DNA of 16,937 bases from VGCC01 sp964495555. GTDB taxonomy: Bacteria; Actinomycetota; Actinomycetes; S36-B12. Position 1 is the first letter of the stretch. The number at the start of each line of letters is the position of its first letter. The notes beneath the pieces were generated by a model that saw only the letters and a list, made by a program, of their open reading frames with translations, did no database searches and had not been told where the DNA came from. The stretch lies in contig CAZBWA010000036.1 in assembly GCA_964495555.1 (NCBI GenBank), positions 1 to 16,937 on the forward strand, written 5' to 3'. The translations under genes were made by a program, and so were the position numbers. Positions 5,909-13,588 of the stretch are shown in pieces.

Positions 5909-5921
5909 AATCCCCCTTCGT

Positions 5922-5973
5922 GGAATGTGCGCACTCTGTGCGTACGCTGTGCGTGCACTGTGTGTCACATTCC
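5922..5973. repeat. Operator-like array: four 11-bp direct repeats inside an inverted repeat
   Basis: TGTGCG occurs at 5926, 5937 and 5948 and as TGTGTG at 5959, exactly 11 bp apart, about one helical turn. Overlapping them are short palindromes GTGCGCAC (5927-5934), GCGTACGC (5940-5947), GTGCAC (5953-5958) and TGTG-T-CACA (5961-5969). The whole array is bounded by GGAATGTG (5922-5929) and its complement CACATTCC (5966-5973). It lies between two divergent genes, one encoding an RHH DNA-binding protein. RHH dimers typically bind side by side on short tandem sites, so autoregulation is the natural inference. CACATT on each strand may serve as an outward -10 element, but this is weak. Confidence 0.65.
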
Positions 5974-6001
5974 TGATCGACCCGGACACATGCACAGTCG
6001 C

Positions 6002-6008
6002 AGGAGGG
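6002..6008 (+). promoter_or_regulatory. Strong ribosome binding site of the lipoprotein gene
   Basis: AGGAGGG lies six bases before ATG 6015 and is nearly a perfect anti-Shine-Dalgarno match. It fixes the start of the rightward lipoprotein gene and contrasts with the weak or absent sites elsewhere in the window. Confidence 0.8.
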
Positions 6009-6014
6009 TCTGAC

Positions 6015-6243
6015 ATGACAACAGTGACCAGAAATGACAGGGGTGTCATTCGCCGCGGTATAGCGGTGGTGGTCACCGCCATCGCGATCGCCACCCTCGG
6101 CGCCTGCAGTTCGAATCAGGCCACGGAGACCCCATCCAAAGGTGCGGTGATCAGCGACGGGGTGGTCGACCCGGAGGCTTTCCGTGCCGATCTCGTCGCG
6201 GCTGCACTTCCGCAGGACGAGGCCACTGCTCTCATCGAGCAGA
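6015..6243 (+). CDS. Small lipoprotein, 3' part lost in the assembly gap
   Basis: The visible 76 residues start MTTVTRNDRG and contain a hydrophobic signal segment ending in the lipobox TLGAC (Cys31), followed by a Ser/Thr/Gln-rich spacer. The start of a folded part reads FRADLVAAALPQDEATALIEQ. The pattern of a short helix with an x-L-P-x-x-E-A-x-x-x-I-E core just after a lipoprotein signal recalls secreted I78-type peptidase inhibitors, but too little is present to claim this. The gene is cut by the run of N from 6244. It diverges from the short RHH gene across the repeat array and may be controlled by it. The frame cannot be carried across the gap, which probably does not have its true length. 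Confidence 0.7.
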
Positions 6244-6343
6244 NNNNNNNNNNNNNNNNNNNNNNNNNNNNNNNNNNNNNNNNNNNNNNNNNNNNNNNNN
6301 NNNNNNNNNNNNNNNNNNNNNNNNNNNNNNNNNNNNNNNNNNN
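6244..6343. other. Assembly gap (100 N)
   Basis: Exactly 100 unknown bases, the conventional placeholder for a scaffold gap of unestablished length. A rightward gene enters it from the left and a leftward gene from the right, so at least the ends of two convergent genes, and possibly whole genes, are hidden. Confidence 0.97.
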
Positions 6344-6408
6344 CGCGGGGCCCGCTGCGCGAGCATCTCGGTCAGGTCGTCGTCGGCCACGGGGACATTG
6401 TCACTCAT
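6344..6408 (-). CDS. Start of an unidentified gene after the MacB-like permease
   Basis: An ATG at 6408 overlaps the last codons of the permease gene (ATGAGTGA, 6408-6401) and opens a frame of 21 codons that reaches the N gap: MSDNVPVADDDLTEMLAQRA and one more residue. The tight overlap is typical of coupled operon genes. The visible part is acidic with a predicted short helix and no signal peptide, suggesting a cytosolic protein or domain. Nothing in it identifies a family. Without the hidden remainder it could also be a very short or spurious frame. Confidence 0.5.
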
Positions 6409-7609
6409 GACGCAACGCCTCGATGGGGCGTAGGGAGGCCGCGCGGTTGGCCGGGAAGGATCCGAAGAACAATCCGATCGCCACACTGATCACGAATGCC
6501 GCGACGACCGATGCCGGCACGATTGCCGGACGAATCCCGGCAACCTCGATGAAGGACGCCCCGAAGGCCAGGAGCAGTCCGGCAGCCGCACCGATGAGCG
6601 ACAGCACCGTCGCCTCCATCAGGAACTGCAGGAGTATGTAGCGGCGTGAGGCACCAATCGCCTTGCGGATGCCGATCTCGCGCGTGCGCTCGGTGACCGA
6701 CACCAACATGATGTTGGTGATGCCGATGCCGCCGACGAGAAGCGAGATCGCCGCCACCGCGCCGAGGAGCGCGGTGAACACCCCGAGCGCCTGATCGATG
6801 GTGTCGAGCAGGCTGGCCTGATTGAAGATGTCGTAATCGCGAGTTACCTCGGTGGTGCCGTGCTGCTCGTCAAGAATCGTCAGCACCTGCGCTTGCGCAG
6901 CATCGATGCGTTCGGGGCTCACGCCCTGCACCGAGATGGTGTCGAGCGGGCCGTAGCCGACGAGGGAGTTCTCCACCGCAGTGAGCGGGGCCAGCATGAC
7001 GTCGTCGTTGTTGAACGGACCCGCCGAGCCTTTCGTGGCCAGCACTCCGGTCACCGTGAACGGGACCCCGTTGCAGATCACCTGGGCCCCGAGCGGATCC
7101 TCCTGACCGAAGAGCTCCTCGGCGACGGTCGAGCCCAGGCTCACCACGCGTCGCGCGTCCAGGACATCGGCGTTCTGGAAGTAGGTGCCCTGCGCAAGCT
7201 CGGAGTTGTTGATCGCGTAATACGAGGGCCACGTTCCGTTGATGGTGGTGCTGTGACTGCGATCCCCGTGGACGCAGGACACCGGGGTGGCCTTCACCGG
7301 CGCCACCGCCGCGATGTCCGGTGCCCGCGAGGTGTCGGCGAGGGCGGTGACGTCGTCGATGGTGAGGTCGCGCGGCGACGGGTTCACGATGACCCCGTCA
7401 CGGTTGGGGTCTTGCGGGAAGACGGTGAGCAGGTTGGTGCCCAGGCTCTGGATACTCGCACTCACACTGTTGGACGCACCCTGACCGAAGGCCACCAGGG
7501 TGATCACCGCGGCGACGCCGATCATGATCCCGAGCATGGTGAGAGAGGACCGCAGGCGATTCGCCACGATCGCCTGCCAGCCGCTGCGGAAGGACTCCCA
7601 GAAGATCAT
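6401..7609 (-). CDS. MacB-like ABC transporter permease (MacB_PCD and FtsX domains)
   Basis: The 402-residue protein begins MIFWESFRSGWQAIVANRLR, followed by SSLTMLGIMIGVAAVITLVA. This is the characteristic N-terminal amphipathic stretch and first membrane helix (about 24-44) of MacB/LolCE-type permeases. A large extracellular domain (about 50-270) contains Cys112 and Cys179, which could form a disulfide. Three more helices follow in the FtsX domain (about 275-395). Between them is the cytosolic coupling segment ERTREIGIRKAIGASRRYI, which contacts the ATPase. These type VII ABC systems work by mechanotransmission and either export substrates or act on envelope components. In Gram-positives without an outer membrane the substrate, often a peptide or antibiotic, is unknown. 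The ATG overlaps the ATPase stop (ATGA). The adaptor protein lies two genes upstream. Confidence 0.93.
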   Translation of the reverse strand: MIFWESFRSGWQAIVANRLRSSLTMLGIMIGVAAVITLVAFGQGASNSVSASIQSLGTNLLTVFPQDPNRDGVIVNPSPRDLTIDDVTALADTSRAPDIAAVAPVKATPVSCVHGDRSHSTTINGTWPSYYAINNSELAQGTYFQNADVLDARRVVSLGSTVAEELFGQEDPLGAQVICNGVPFTVTGVLATKGSAGPFNNDDVMLAPLTAVENSLVGYGPLDTISVQGVSPERIDAAQAQVLTILDEQHGTTEVTRDYDIFNQASLLDTIDQALGVFTALLGAVAAISLLVGGIGITNIMLVSVTERTREIGIRKAIGASRRYILLQFLMEATVLSLIGAAAGLLLAFGASFIEVAGIRPAIVPASVVAAFVISVAIGLFFGSFPANRAASLRPIEALRHE

Positions 7610-8289
7610 CGGCGCACATCCGATGCGACGCGGCCGTCCAGGAGGGTGATCACGCGCTGGGCGCGCGACGCCACCTCGTCCTCGTGCGTGATCACCGCGA
7701 TCGTCCCGCCACCGGCGTGCACCCGCTCGAGCAGGTCGAGGACCTCCGCGGTGCTCCGCGAGTCCAGGTTGCCGGTGGGCTCGTCGGCGAGCATGAGGGC
7801 CGGCTCCATGGCGAGCGCACGGGCGACGGCCACACGCTGCTGCTGCCCACCCGAGAGTTGGTTGGGCTGGTGATGCGTGCGATCAGCAAGGCCCACGCTG
7901 GCCAACGCCTCGAGCGCCTTGCTGCGGCGATCGGAGCGCGAGTCACCGCGGTACATCAACGGCAGTTCCACGTTGGCCAGCGCGGACATGCGCGGGATGA
8001 GGTTGAAGGACTGAAAGATGAATCCGATGCGGCGATTGCGCACCAGGGAGAGGGCGTCGTCGTCGAGGTCGCCGATGTCGACCCCGTCTAGCCGATACGT
8101 CCCGGTCGTCGCGACGTCCAGTGCACCGATGATGTTCATCAGCGTCGACTTGCCCGAGCCGGAGGCACCCATGACTGCGACGAACTCGCCCCGCTCGATG
8201 GTCAGGGTGACGCCGTCCACGGCGCGGACCTCGCTCTCACCCGAGCCGTAGACCTTGGTGATGTCGATCAACTCGACGACCGGGGTCAT
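7606..8289 (-). CDS. MacB-like ABC transporter ATPase
   Basis: From ATG 8289 the protein has 227 residues. It shows TKVYGSG near the N-terminus, Walker A GASGSGKST, the Q-loop within FIFQSFNLIP, the signature LSGGQQQRVAVARAL, and Walker B LMLADEPTGNLD followed by the H-loop VITHE. This is the LolD/MacB ATPase subfamily, which pairs with separate permeases in Gram-positives. It hydrolyses ATP on the cytosolic face to drive the permease. The frame is open to 8343, but 8289 is chosen because MTPVVELIDITKVYG is the normal subfamily N-terminus and it lies one base after the adaptor stop (TGA-C-ATG). Adaptor, ATPase and permease form one transport unit. Confidence 0.95.
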   Translation of the reverse strand: MTPVVELIDITKVYGSGESEVRAVDGVTLTIERGEFVAVMGASGSGKSTLMNIIGALDVATTGTYRLDGVDIGDLDDDALSLVRNRRIGFIFQSFNLIPRMSALANVELPLMYRGDSRSDRRSKALEALASVGLADRTHHQPNQLSGGQQQRVAVARALAMEPALMLADEPTGNLDSRSTAEVLDLLERVHAGGGTIAVITHEDEVASRAQRVITLLDGRVASDVRR

Positions 8290-8290
8290 G

Positions 8291-10015
8291 TCAGTTCGGA
8301 CCGCCGGGGATCCCGCCCTGCGGGAACTGCGCGGCCCCCTCATCGGCCTCGGGCACGACGACGGTGTCCCCCGCCACCAGGCCGGAGCGGATCTCGGTGC
8401 CGACGTCGCCCTTGAGTCCGAGGGTGACGGGCACCTCCTGCGTTCCCCCCTCGGGCAACGGCGTCAGCACGAAGGCGGCGCCGTCACGCTCGGTGATCAC
8501 GCCCGCCGGCAGCAGCAGAACGTCGGACGCCTCATCGACGGTAACGGTCACCGAGGCGGTCATGCCCTCGCGCACCCCGTCCGGCGTCTCGGTGAGCTGC
8601 ACGCGCACCCCGTAGGTGACGAGCGCGTTGGTGCCGGTCGTGGCGACCTCGTCCACGGCCACGACAGTCCCCTGCGCGCTCGCCCCGGACAGTGCGGCGA
8701 AGCTGACGGTGGCCGGATCGCCCACCTGGACGCGGGCCGCATCCGCCTCGGCGAAGTCCGCGAGGACTTCCAGACTGCCCTGCGGGAGGAGCGTGATGCC
8801 CCGCGCATCCGACGCGGCGACACCGGTCGAGCTCTCGCCCACCACGTAGTCCACGGAGCCGATGACGCCGTCGATCGGGGCGACGATCGTGGTCTCGGCC
8901 ACCGCCTGCTCGGCCGCAGCCACGAGGGTCTGCGCCGAGGTGATCGCCGCCTGGCTCGGGCTGAGCTCTTGACCGTCAGCGAGAGTCACCTCGGCGGTGG
9001 CCTCCTGCGCGGTGATGAGGTTCACCCGCGCCTGGTTGACACTCTGCTTGCCCGCAATGACACCGATCTCGTAGGTCTGCTGCGCATTCGTCAGTGTCTG
9101 CTTGGCAGTGCGCACGGCGTCGTTGTTCGCCTTACGCAGGTCGGCCTGGGCCCGTTGCAAGGCGACATTGGCGGACGCGAGCGAGTTCGTCGCGCTGGCG
9201 ATGGCTTGCTGATCGGCGAGCCTTCCGGAGTCGCGTGCGATCCGCGCGTTCTCGTACGCCTGTTGTGCGGTGATCAGTGAGCTCTCGGCCGTGCGACAGG
9301 TGGAGGTATCTGCCGGATCGCACGAAGCGTTCTTGTCCGCCTGGGCCTTGTTCTGCAGGACGAGCTTCTGGTTGACCGTGACGTTGTACTGCACGTCATT
9401 GGATGCGGCCGTGGCGATCGCGTTGTCCAGAGTGGTCTGTGCAGTCTTCACCGCGGCTTCGGCTGCACGCACCTGCGCCTGCGCTGCCGGATTCGGACAC
9501 GTGGTGTCCGTGGTGGTGAGGCAGGCTTCGGACCACGTAGCCTGCGCGGCGCGCAGATTGGAGCGTGCCTGGGTCACCGCCTGCTTATTCCGCTTATTGG
9601 TCTCCTCGGCGGTGGCGATCGCATTGGCCAGCGCCGCCTGCGCACTCGCAACGCCCGCATCCGCACTCGTCGCCGCACCCAGGGCCTGCGCCAGCGTGGA
9701 CTGCGCGGATGCCAACTGCTGCAGGGCCGCGGAGTCCTCGACGCGGGCCAGCACCTGACCCGCGGTCACCGCATCACCCGTTGCGACGGCGACCTCGGTG
9801 ACGGTGCCGGCAGCACCGAAGGCCAGGTTGACCGTGCCGCTGCGCTCCACGGTCCCGTTCGCGGTGACCGTGGCGGTGACCGTGCCAACCTCCGCTGTGA
9901 CCGTGCGCGCCGGGGCGTCCGGGGCGGAGGGCCGCAGGCTGGTGACCAGAACCACGAGGGCGAGGAGGAGGGCTCCGCCGAGGGCAAGGTTGATCCACAG
10001 GGTGCGCCGCTTCAT
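8291..10015 (-). CDS. MacA/HlyD-like adaptor protein of the ABC system
   Basis: The 574-residue product starts at ATG 10015 (GGAG just upstream; an ATG six codons earlier is less suited). It has an N-terminal membrane anchor (about 8-27). A lipoyl-like half follows (GTVTEVAVATGDAVTAGQVL, about 70-90), then a very long Ala/Gln-rich helical hairpin region (about 95-370). The second lipoyl half is ETTIVAPIDGVIGSVDYVVG, then come beta-barrel and membrane-proximal domains. This is the periplasmic-adaptor architecture, here on the outer face of the membrane. Two CX7C loops (Cys165/Cys173 and Cys232/Cys240) interrupt the helical region and probably form small disulfide loops. At 574 residues it is much longer than the roughly 370 of MacA, the extra length being in the helices. 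It is coupled to the ATPase gene downstream by a one-base spacer. Confidence 0.92.
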   Translation of the reverse strand: MKRRTLWINLALGGALLLALVVLVTSLRPSAPDAPARTVTAEVGTVTATVTANGTVERSGTVNLAFGAAGTVTEVAVATGDAVTAGQVLARVEDSAALQQLASAQSTLAQALGAATSADAGVASAQAALANAIATAEETNKRNKQAVTQARSNLRAAQATWSEACLTTTDTTCPNPAAQAQVRAAEAAVKTAQTTLDNAIATAASNDVQYNVTVNQKLVLQNKAQADKNASCDPADTSTCRTAESSLITAQQAYENARIARDSGRLADQQAIASATNSLASANVALQRAQADLRKANNDAVRTAKQTLTNAQQTYEIGVIAGKQSVNQARVNLITAQEATAEVTLADGQELSPSQAAITSAQTLVAAAEQAVAETTIVAPIDGVIGSVDYVVGESSTGVAASDARGITLLPQGSLEVLADFAEADAARVQVGDPATVSFAALSGASAQGTVVAVDEVATTGTNALVTYGVRVQLTETPDGVREGMTASVTVTVDEASDVLLLPAGVITERDGAAFVLTPLPEGGTQEVPVTLGLKGDVGTEIRSGLVAGDTVVVPEADEGAAQFPQGGIPGGPN

Positions 10016-10058
10016 GTCTCCAGCATGGCGCACCGAGACCCGTGAGGCGTGGCCGGTC

Positions 10059-10712
10059 CTAGAGGTTCCGGCACTCCGGGGCCTGTCCGAAGGATCCGCG
10101 CAGACGCTCGTCCGAATCCAAGCCCTCGAGGACCTTCAGCAGCTTCTGCCCGGTGTCATACGCCTGACGGCCGGAGTCGATGGCCTGTCCGAAGAGCAGG
10201 ACACCCTCGATCGGCGTCTGCGCCGACAGTGCCTTGTTGAGCGTGTCCTGGGTCGCAGTCACCTGCGTCTGCGCGGTGGCGTACAGCGTCTGCGCCTCGG
10301 TCAACGCGACGACGGAATCGGCGTAGTCGAGGGGAACCGAGCCGAGGGCGAAGCCCAACTCGTCGAGGGGGGCCTGGAGCGTCACCATCGCCTTGGCCAC
10401 CTGCTCCTCCGCCTGCGCAGCGAGGTCCCGTGTCGGGTCGATCTCGCGGAATGCGGACTCGGGGATCGTCGTGGCGACCTCCTTCAGCGCTGTGATGGAG
10501 GTGCACACCTCGCCTGCCCACAGCACCTCCGCCGGCGTCGGGTCCGGCGTGGGTGACGGCGTGGACGAGGGTGCCGGAGTCGGCGTCGTGATCTGTGCTG
10601 CCATCGGCTCACTCGTCGTCGAGTCCCCCCGAGTCACGACGACGATGGCGAGAGCCGCCAGCGCAATGAGCACCACGACGGTGGTGCCGATGATCATGCG
10701 ACGACGGTCCAT
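10059..10712 (-). CDS. Membrane-anchored protein with Pro/Thr linker, unknown function
   Basis: I do not recognise this 217-residue protein. It begins MDRRRMIIGT and has one membrane helix (about 8-27), so the rest should face outward. A Pro/Thr/Ser linker (about 42-60, TPTPAPSSTPSPTPDPTP) follows, probably spanning the cell wall. The remaining 150 residues are predicted helical, Ala/Gln/Thr-rich, with one Cys near each end (Cys70 and Cys214) that could close the domain with a disulfide. The start is one base after the DUF885 stop (TGA-C-ATG), and the adaptor gene starts 43 bp further on. Its place beside the adaptor, and its similar helical composition, make an accessory role for the exporter the simplest guess. 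That is context only. Confidence 0.8.
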   Translation of the reverse strand: MDRRRMIIGTTVVVLIALAALAIVVVTRGDSTTSEPMAAQITTPTPAPSSTPSPTPDPTPAEVLWAGEVCTSITALKEVATTIPESAFREIDPTRDLAAQAEEQVAKAMVTLQAPLDELGFALGSVPLDYADSVVALTEAQTLYATAQTQVTATQDTLNKALSAQTPIEGVLLFGQAIDSGRQAYDTGQKLLKVLEGLDSDERLRGSFGQAPECRNL

Positions 10713-10713
10713 G

Positions 10714-12357
10714 TCAGATCCCGATCAGGGTGCGCAGGTGGCGTGGGGCTGGCGAGCCGTGGGCGAGCATGAGGTCGTGGACCTGGCGATCGCTCCAGTC
10801 CGGGTGGAGCACGCGCAGGTCCTCCGCGATCGACCTCACCGCCTGATAGCCCACGAAATAGGTCGGGAGTTGGCCCGCGGTCAGCAGGGCGCGGCGCCAC
10901 TTGCCCATCGCCTCGCCCTCCTCCTGGAAGCCCCGCCAGTGCATGAGGGACATCCCCTCCTCCTCGGTCATGTCCATCGAGTGGACGCGAATGTCGAGGA
11001 TCGTGTTGATGCACATTCTCGCCTGCATCTTCAACTGCTGGAGGCGAATGGCCGAATGCGCGGACTCGACCTCCGACGGCGCATAGCCCCGTTGGATCAT
11101 GAGCTCCTCCACGTACACGGCCCACCCCTCGACGAAGACGCCGCTGAACCCGAAACGGCGCACGGGGGTGGCAGTGCGCACGCGCTGGGCGTGGGCCAGT
11201 TGCAGCACGTGCCCGGGCATGGCCTCGTGGATCGTCAGATCATGGATGAGCGTGGCGTTGTATTCCCGGTAGAAGGACGAGACCCTCTCCGGCGGCCACC
11301 CCTGGGGTGTGGGTGCAACCGCCACGTAGGTGGGGACCGATGCCCGCTCCAGGGGTCCGGGGGCGTCGCAGTACGCGACGGCCACTCCCCGATGGATCTC
11401 GGGCATCTCGATCACGCGCGTGTCGGTCTCCGGGATCGCCACCAGATCCGCGTCCCGGACGAAGTCGGTGGTGCGCGCGAGGGCCTCCTGCACCAGACCG
11501 AGCACGGTGGCATCGGACACCGGGGACTCCGCCGCGATGCGGTCGAGGGCACGACGCACGAGTTCCTTGCCGTGCACCGACTCGCCCAGGTACTGCGCGG
11601 CGACCTCACGCATCAGCTCGGTCACCTCATCGAGGTGGTCCTCGGCGGACTGCAGGAGGGCGTTGGCGTTCGTGGTGTCGTCGAGTGTGTGCCACAGGAC
11701 GCCGGCGTACGTCCGCGCATTGAGCCGTGGCGAGCGCGTGCTGGTTGGCAATCGCTCCTGCAGCCACGCGAGGTGCGTGTCGATCGCCGTGATCGCTGTC
11801 TCCTGCGCCTCCGCGTCTAGCAGGTCACCCAGGGCGCGCGGGATCTCCTCCGCGATGAGGGCGCGCGCACCGGTCACCTGCGCGATCGCGGTCTCCACGT
11901 GGATGGCCGGCATCGGCTCCTCGAGCCGGGTTCGCGACTCGGCGAGGAAGCGGGGGGTATCGCGCAACCGACCGTGCACGCTCCCCGCCCGTTCCTCCAC
12001 CGACGCGAAGTCGCGGGAGATCAGCAGGTGCAGGGCGGTGCCCGGGTTGGCCAGCATCGGGTTCCAGGTCTGGGCGCGGAGGTCGGTGAGTTCGAAGTGG
12101 GTGCGCATCAGACGGGCGCGCAGGATTTCCAGATCGACCAGGTCCTCGACGTCGAGGTCGACATCGTCGATCGCATCGAGTGCGGTGAGGTGATCATCGA
12201 GAGTGCGCAGCAGCGCATCCTCGGCAGACTCGGTCGGATCGGGAAGGCGATCATCGAACCGATGGTCCCCCAGCCACGTCGCGGTCACCGGGTCGGCAGC
12301 CAACAGGTCGTCGATGGCCTGCTGCGCGATCCGGTGAAAGTCTGTCGTCGCGCTCAC
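10714..12357 (-). CDS. DUF885 family metallopeptidase-like protein
   Basis: The protein has 547 residues from GTG 12357, which overlaps the mazG stop as GTGA. The frame remains open further upstream, but only inside mazG. The helical N-terminal half is followed by the metal-binding motif HEAMPGH (about residues 374-380) in the stretch LIHDLTIHEAMPGHVLQLAH. Then comes FVEGWAVYVEELM (about 405-417), whose glutamate is expected to be the third zinc ligand, and QARMCINTILDIRVHS. These are the marks of DUF885, a HExxPGH zinc peptidase group related to carboxypeptidase/M3-like folds. No signal peptide is present, so it is probably cytosolic. Activity on peptides is inferred from the motif. It is part of the leftward mfd-mazG operon. 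Confidence 0.9.
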   Translation of the reverse strand: MSATTDFHRIAQQAIDDLLAADPVTATWLGDHRFDDRLPDPTESAEDALLRTLDDHLTALDAIDDVDLDVEDLVDLEILRARLMRTHFELTDLRAQTWNPMLANPGTALHLLISRDFASVEERAGSVHGRLRDTPRFLAESRTRLEEPMPAIHVETAIAQVTGARALIAEEIPRALGDLLDAEAQETAITAIDTHLAWLQERLPTSTRSPRLNARTYAGVLWHTLDDTTNANALLQSAEDHLDEVTELMREVAAQYLGESVHGKELVRRALDRIAAESPVSDATVLGLVQEALARTTDFVRDADLVAIPETDTRVIEMPEIHRGVAVAYCDAPGPLERASVPTYVAVAPTPQGWPPERVSSFYREYNATLIHDLTIHEAMPGHVLQLAHAQRVRTATPVRRFGFSGVFVEGWAVYVEELMIQRGYAPSEVESAHSAIRLQQLKMQARMCINTILDIRVHSMDMTEEEGMSLMHWRGFQEEGEAMGKWRRALLTAGQLPTYFVGYQAVRSIAEDLRVLHPDWSDRQVHDLMLAHGSPAPRHLRTLIGI

Positions 12358-13007
12358 TCCTCGATCTCCCGGATGTGGGAGATCCGGTCGCGCACGGCCT
12401 GGCGGAGTGCCGCCTCGGCATCCCAGCCCCGGGCACGCGAGGCGGCGACGAGTGCGAACAGGAGGGCACCCAAGTCCTCCTCCGATTCCACTCCGTCCAG
12501 GATCTGGTTCGCAGCCGCCCGCTCCCGCACCTCCGGGAGATCCAGGGAGGAGCTGCGCGCCTCCACCTTGGCCGCGCGCACCAGGGCGGGCAGCGATTCG
12601 GGGATGCCCTCCGTGACCGAGGCGCGCCCTTTCTCCTTCGCCTTCAGTGCGTGCCAATTGGCCTCGACCTCTTCGGCGGTGTCCGCGGTGGCATCGCCGA
12701 ACACGTGGGGGTGACGTGCGAGGAGTTTGGTGATGATGCCGTCGGCGACATCGTCGATCGTCCACGGATCATCGGATTCCTCCGCGATGCGGGCGTGGAA
12801 GACGATCTGGAGGAGCAGGTCGCCGAGTTCCTCGCGCAACCCGTCGTCATCGTCGGATTCGATCGCCTCGACCGTCTCGTAGGCCTCCTCGACGAGGTAC
12901 TCCACCAAGGACCGGTGCGTCTGCCGCGCATCCCACGGACATCCGCCGGGTGAGCGCAATTGATCCATGACCTGCACGAGGTCGAGGAACCGTTCGCCCT
13001 GGGGCAT
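12354..13007 (-). CDS. mazG: Nucleoside triphosphate pyrophosphohydrolase MazG
   Basis: The 217-residue protein contains the MazG signature CPWDARQTHRSLVEYLVEEA. The metal ligands are EExxE (40-44) and ExxD (60-63) of the all-alpha NTP pyrophosphatase fold, followed by a segment with KLLARHPHVFGD and an EVEANWHALKAKEK block. It hydrolyses NTPs or dNTPs, including damaged ones, to monophosphates and pyrophosphate in the cytosol. It has one clear MazG domain plus a weaker C-terminal helical half (VESEEDLGALLFALVAASRA) that resembles the second domain, as in E. coli MazG. The ATG lies two bases after the stop of the SurA-like gene, and the stop overlaps the GTG of the next gene. The neighbourhood with mfd is the usual actinobacterial one. 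Confidence 0.95.
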   Translation of the reverse strand: MPQGERFLDLVQVMDQLRSPGGCPWDARQTHRSLVEYLVEEAYETVEAIESDDDDGLREELGDLLLQIVFHARIAEESDDPWTIDDVADGIITKLLARHPHVFGDATADTAEEVEANWHALKAKEKGRASVTEGIPESLPALVRAAKVEARSSSLDLPEVRERAAANQILDGVESEEDLGALLFALVAASRARGWDAEAALRQAVRDRISHIREIEE

Positions 13008-13009
13008 GC

Positions 13010-13588
13010 TCAGTTCAGCGTCGCGAGATCGCCCGGGAGCGGGCCGACGGCGAGATTCGCCGCATCCCAGGTTCCGTACCGCGGGCTCACCTCGACGCCG
13101 ATCTCCTCGCTCAGTTGCGCTGCGGACTGGAATACCGCGAGGGATTGCACCTCGGGTGTCTGCTCCGGGGCGATGATCTGGCCGAGCTTCTCCACCTGGA
13201 GGTTGAGCCGGATGATGCCGGGGATCTGAGCCGGCGCCACGTCCTGGCCCAGGAGGTACTGCTCGAACTCCTGGGCGCTGCCGGCGCGCTCGGCGTAGAT
13301 GGCCAGGACGGAGTCGATCTCACCCTGATCCACCTCGACGCCCTCGCGCTCTGCGAGCTGGTCGACGAGTTCGGTGGTGATCCTGCGGTCGAGCGTGGTG
13401 ATCATGAGTCCCGGCGCGGCCTGCTCGGGCGTGCGACCCTGCGCGGTGAGGACGCTCTCAACCTCGGCGCTGAGATCGCTCTCGGAGATACGGGTGTCCC
13501 CCACGATGGCAGCCGAGCCTGCAGGCTGGGTTCCGCAGGCACTGAGGGCGAGGACTGCGACGAGGGCGAGTGCGGCACGGACTCTCAC
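13010..13588 (-). CDS. SurA N-terminal domain-like lipoprotein
   Basis: From GTG 13588, which overlaps the mfd stop as GTGA, the product has 192 residues. A lipoprotein signal (MRVRAALALVAVLALSAC) gives a lipidated Cys18. Then comes a SurA-N-like segment: AAIVGDTRISESDLSAEVES, a helical region with MITTLDRRITTELVDQLAER and EGVEVDQGEIDSVL, and the typical end VSPRYGTWD. Proteins of this kind are found between mfd and mazG in many actinobacteria and are probably extracytoplasmic chaperone-like proteins. The parvulin peptidyl-prolyl isomerase domain of full SurA/PrsA is absent, so isomerase activity is not expected. The function is inferred from the fold only. Confidence 0.85.
   Translation of the reverse strand: MRVRAALALVAVLALSACGTQPAGSAAIVGDTRISESDLSAEVESVLTAQGRTPEQAAPGLMITTLDRRITTELVDQLAEREGVEVDQGEIDSVLAIYAERAGSAQEFEQYLLGQDVAPAQIPGIIRLNLQVEKLGQIIAPEQTPEVQSLAVFQSAAQLSEEIGVEVSPRYGTWDAANLAVGPLPGDLATLN

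Noticed and set aside
5922..5973. CRISPR-like array
   Set aside because: The repeat unit is only 11 bp with no spacers of usual length and no cas genes; an operator is the better explanation.
10393..11820. Open frame of 475 codons on the plus strand
   Set aside because: It lies opposite the DUF885 gene with its HEAMPGH motif and the linker protein gene; the product has no coherent domains and is His/Arg/Gly-rich.
12358..12765. Upstream extension of the DUF885 gene
   Set aside because: It lies within mazG in another frame and is low-complexity; the GTG at 12357 overlapping the mazG stop is the natural start.
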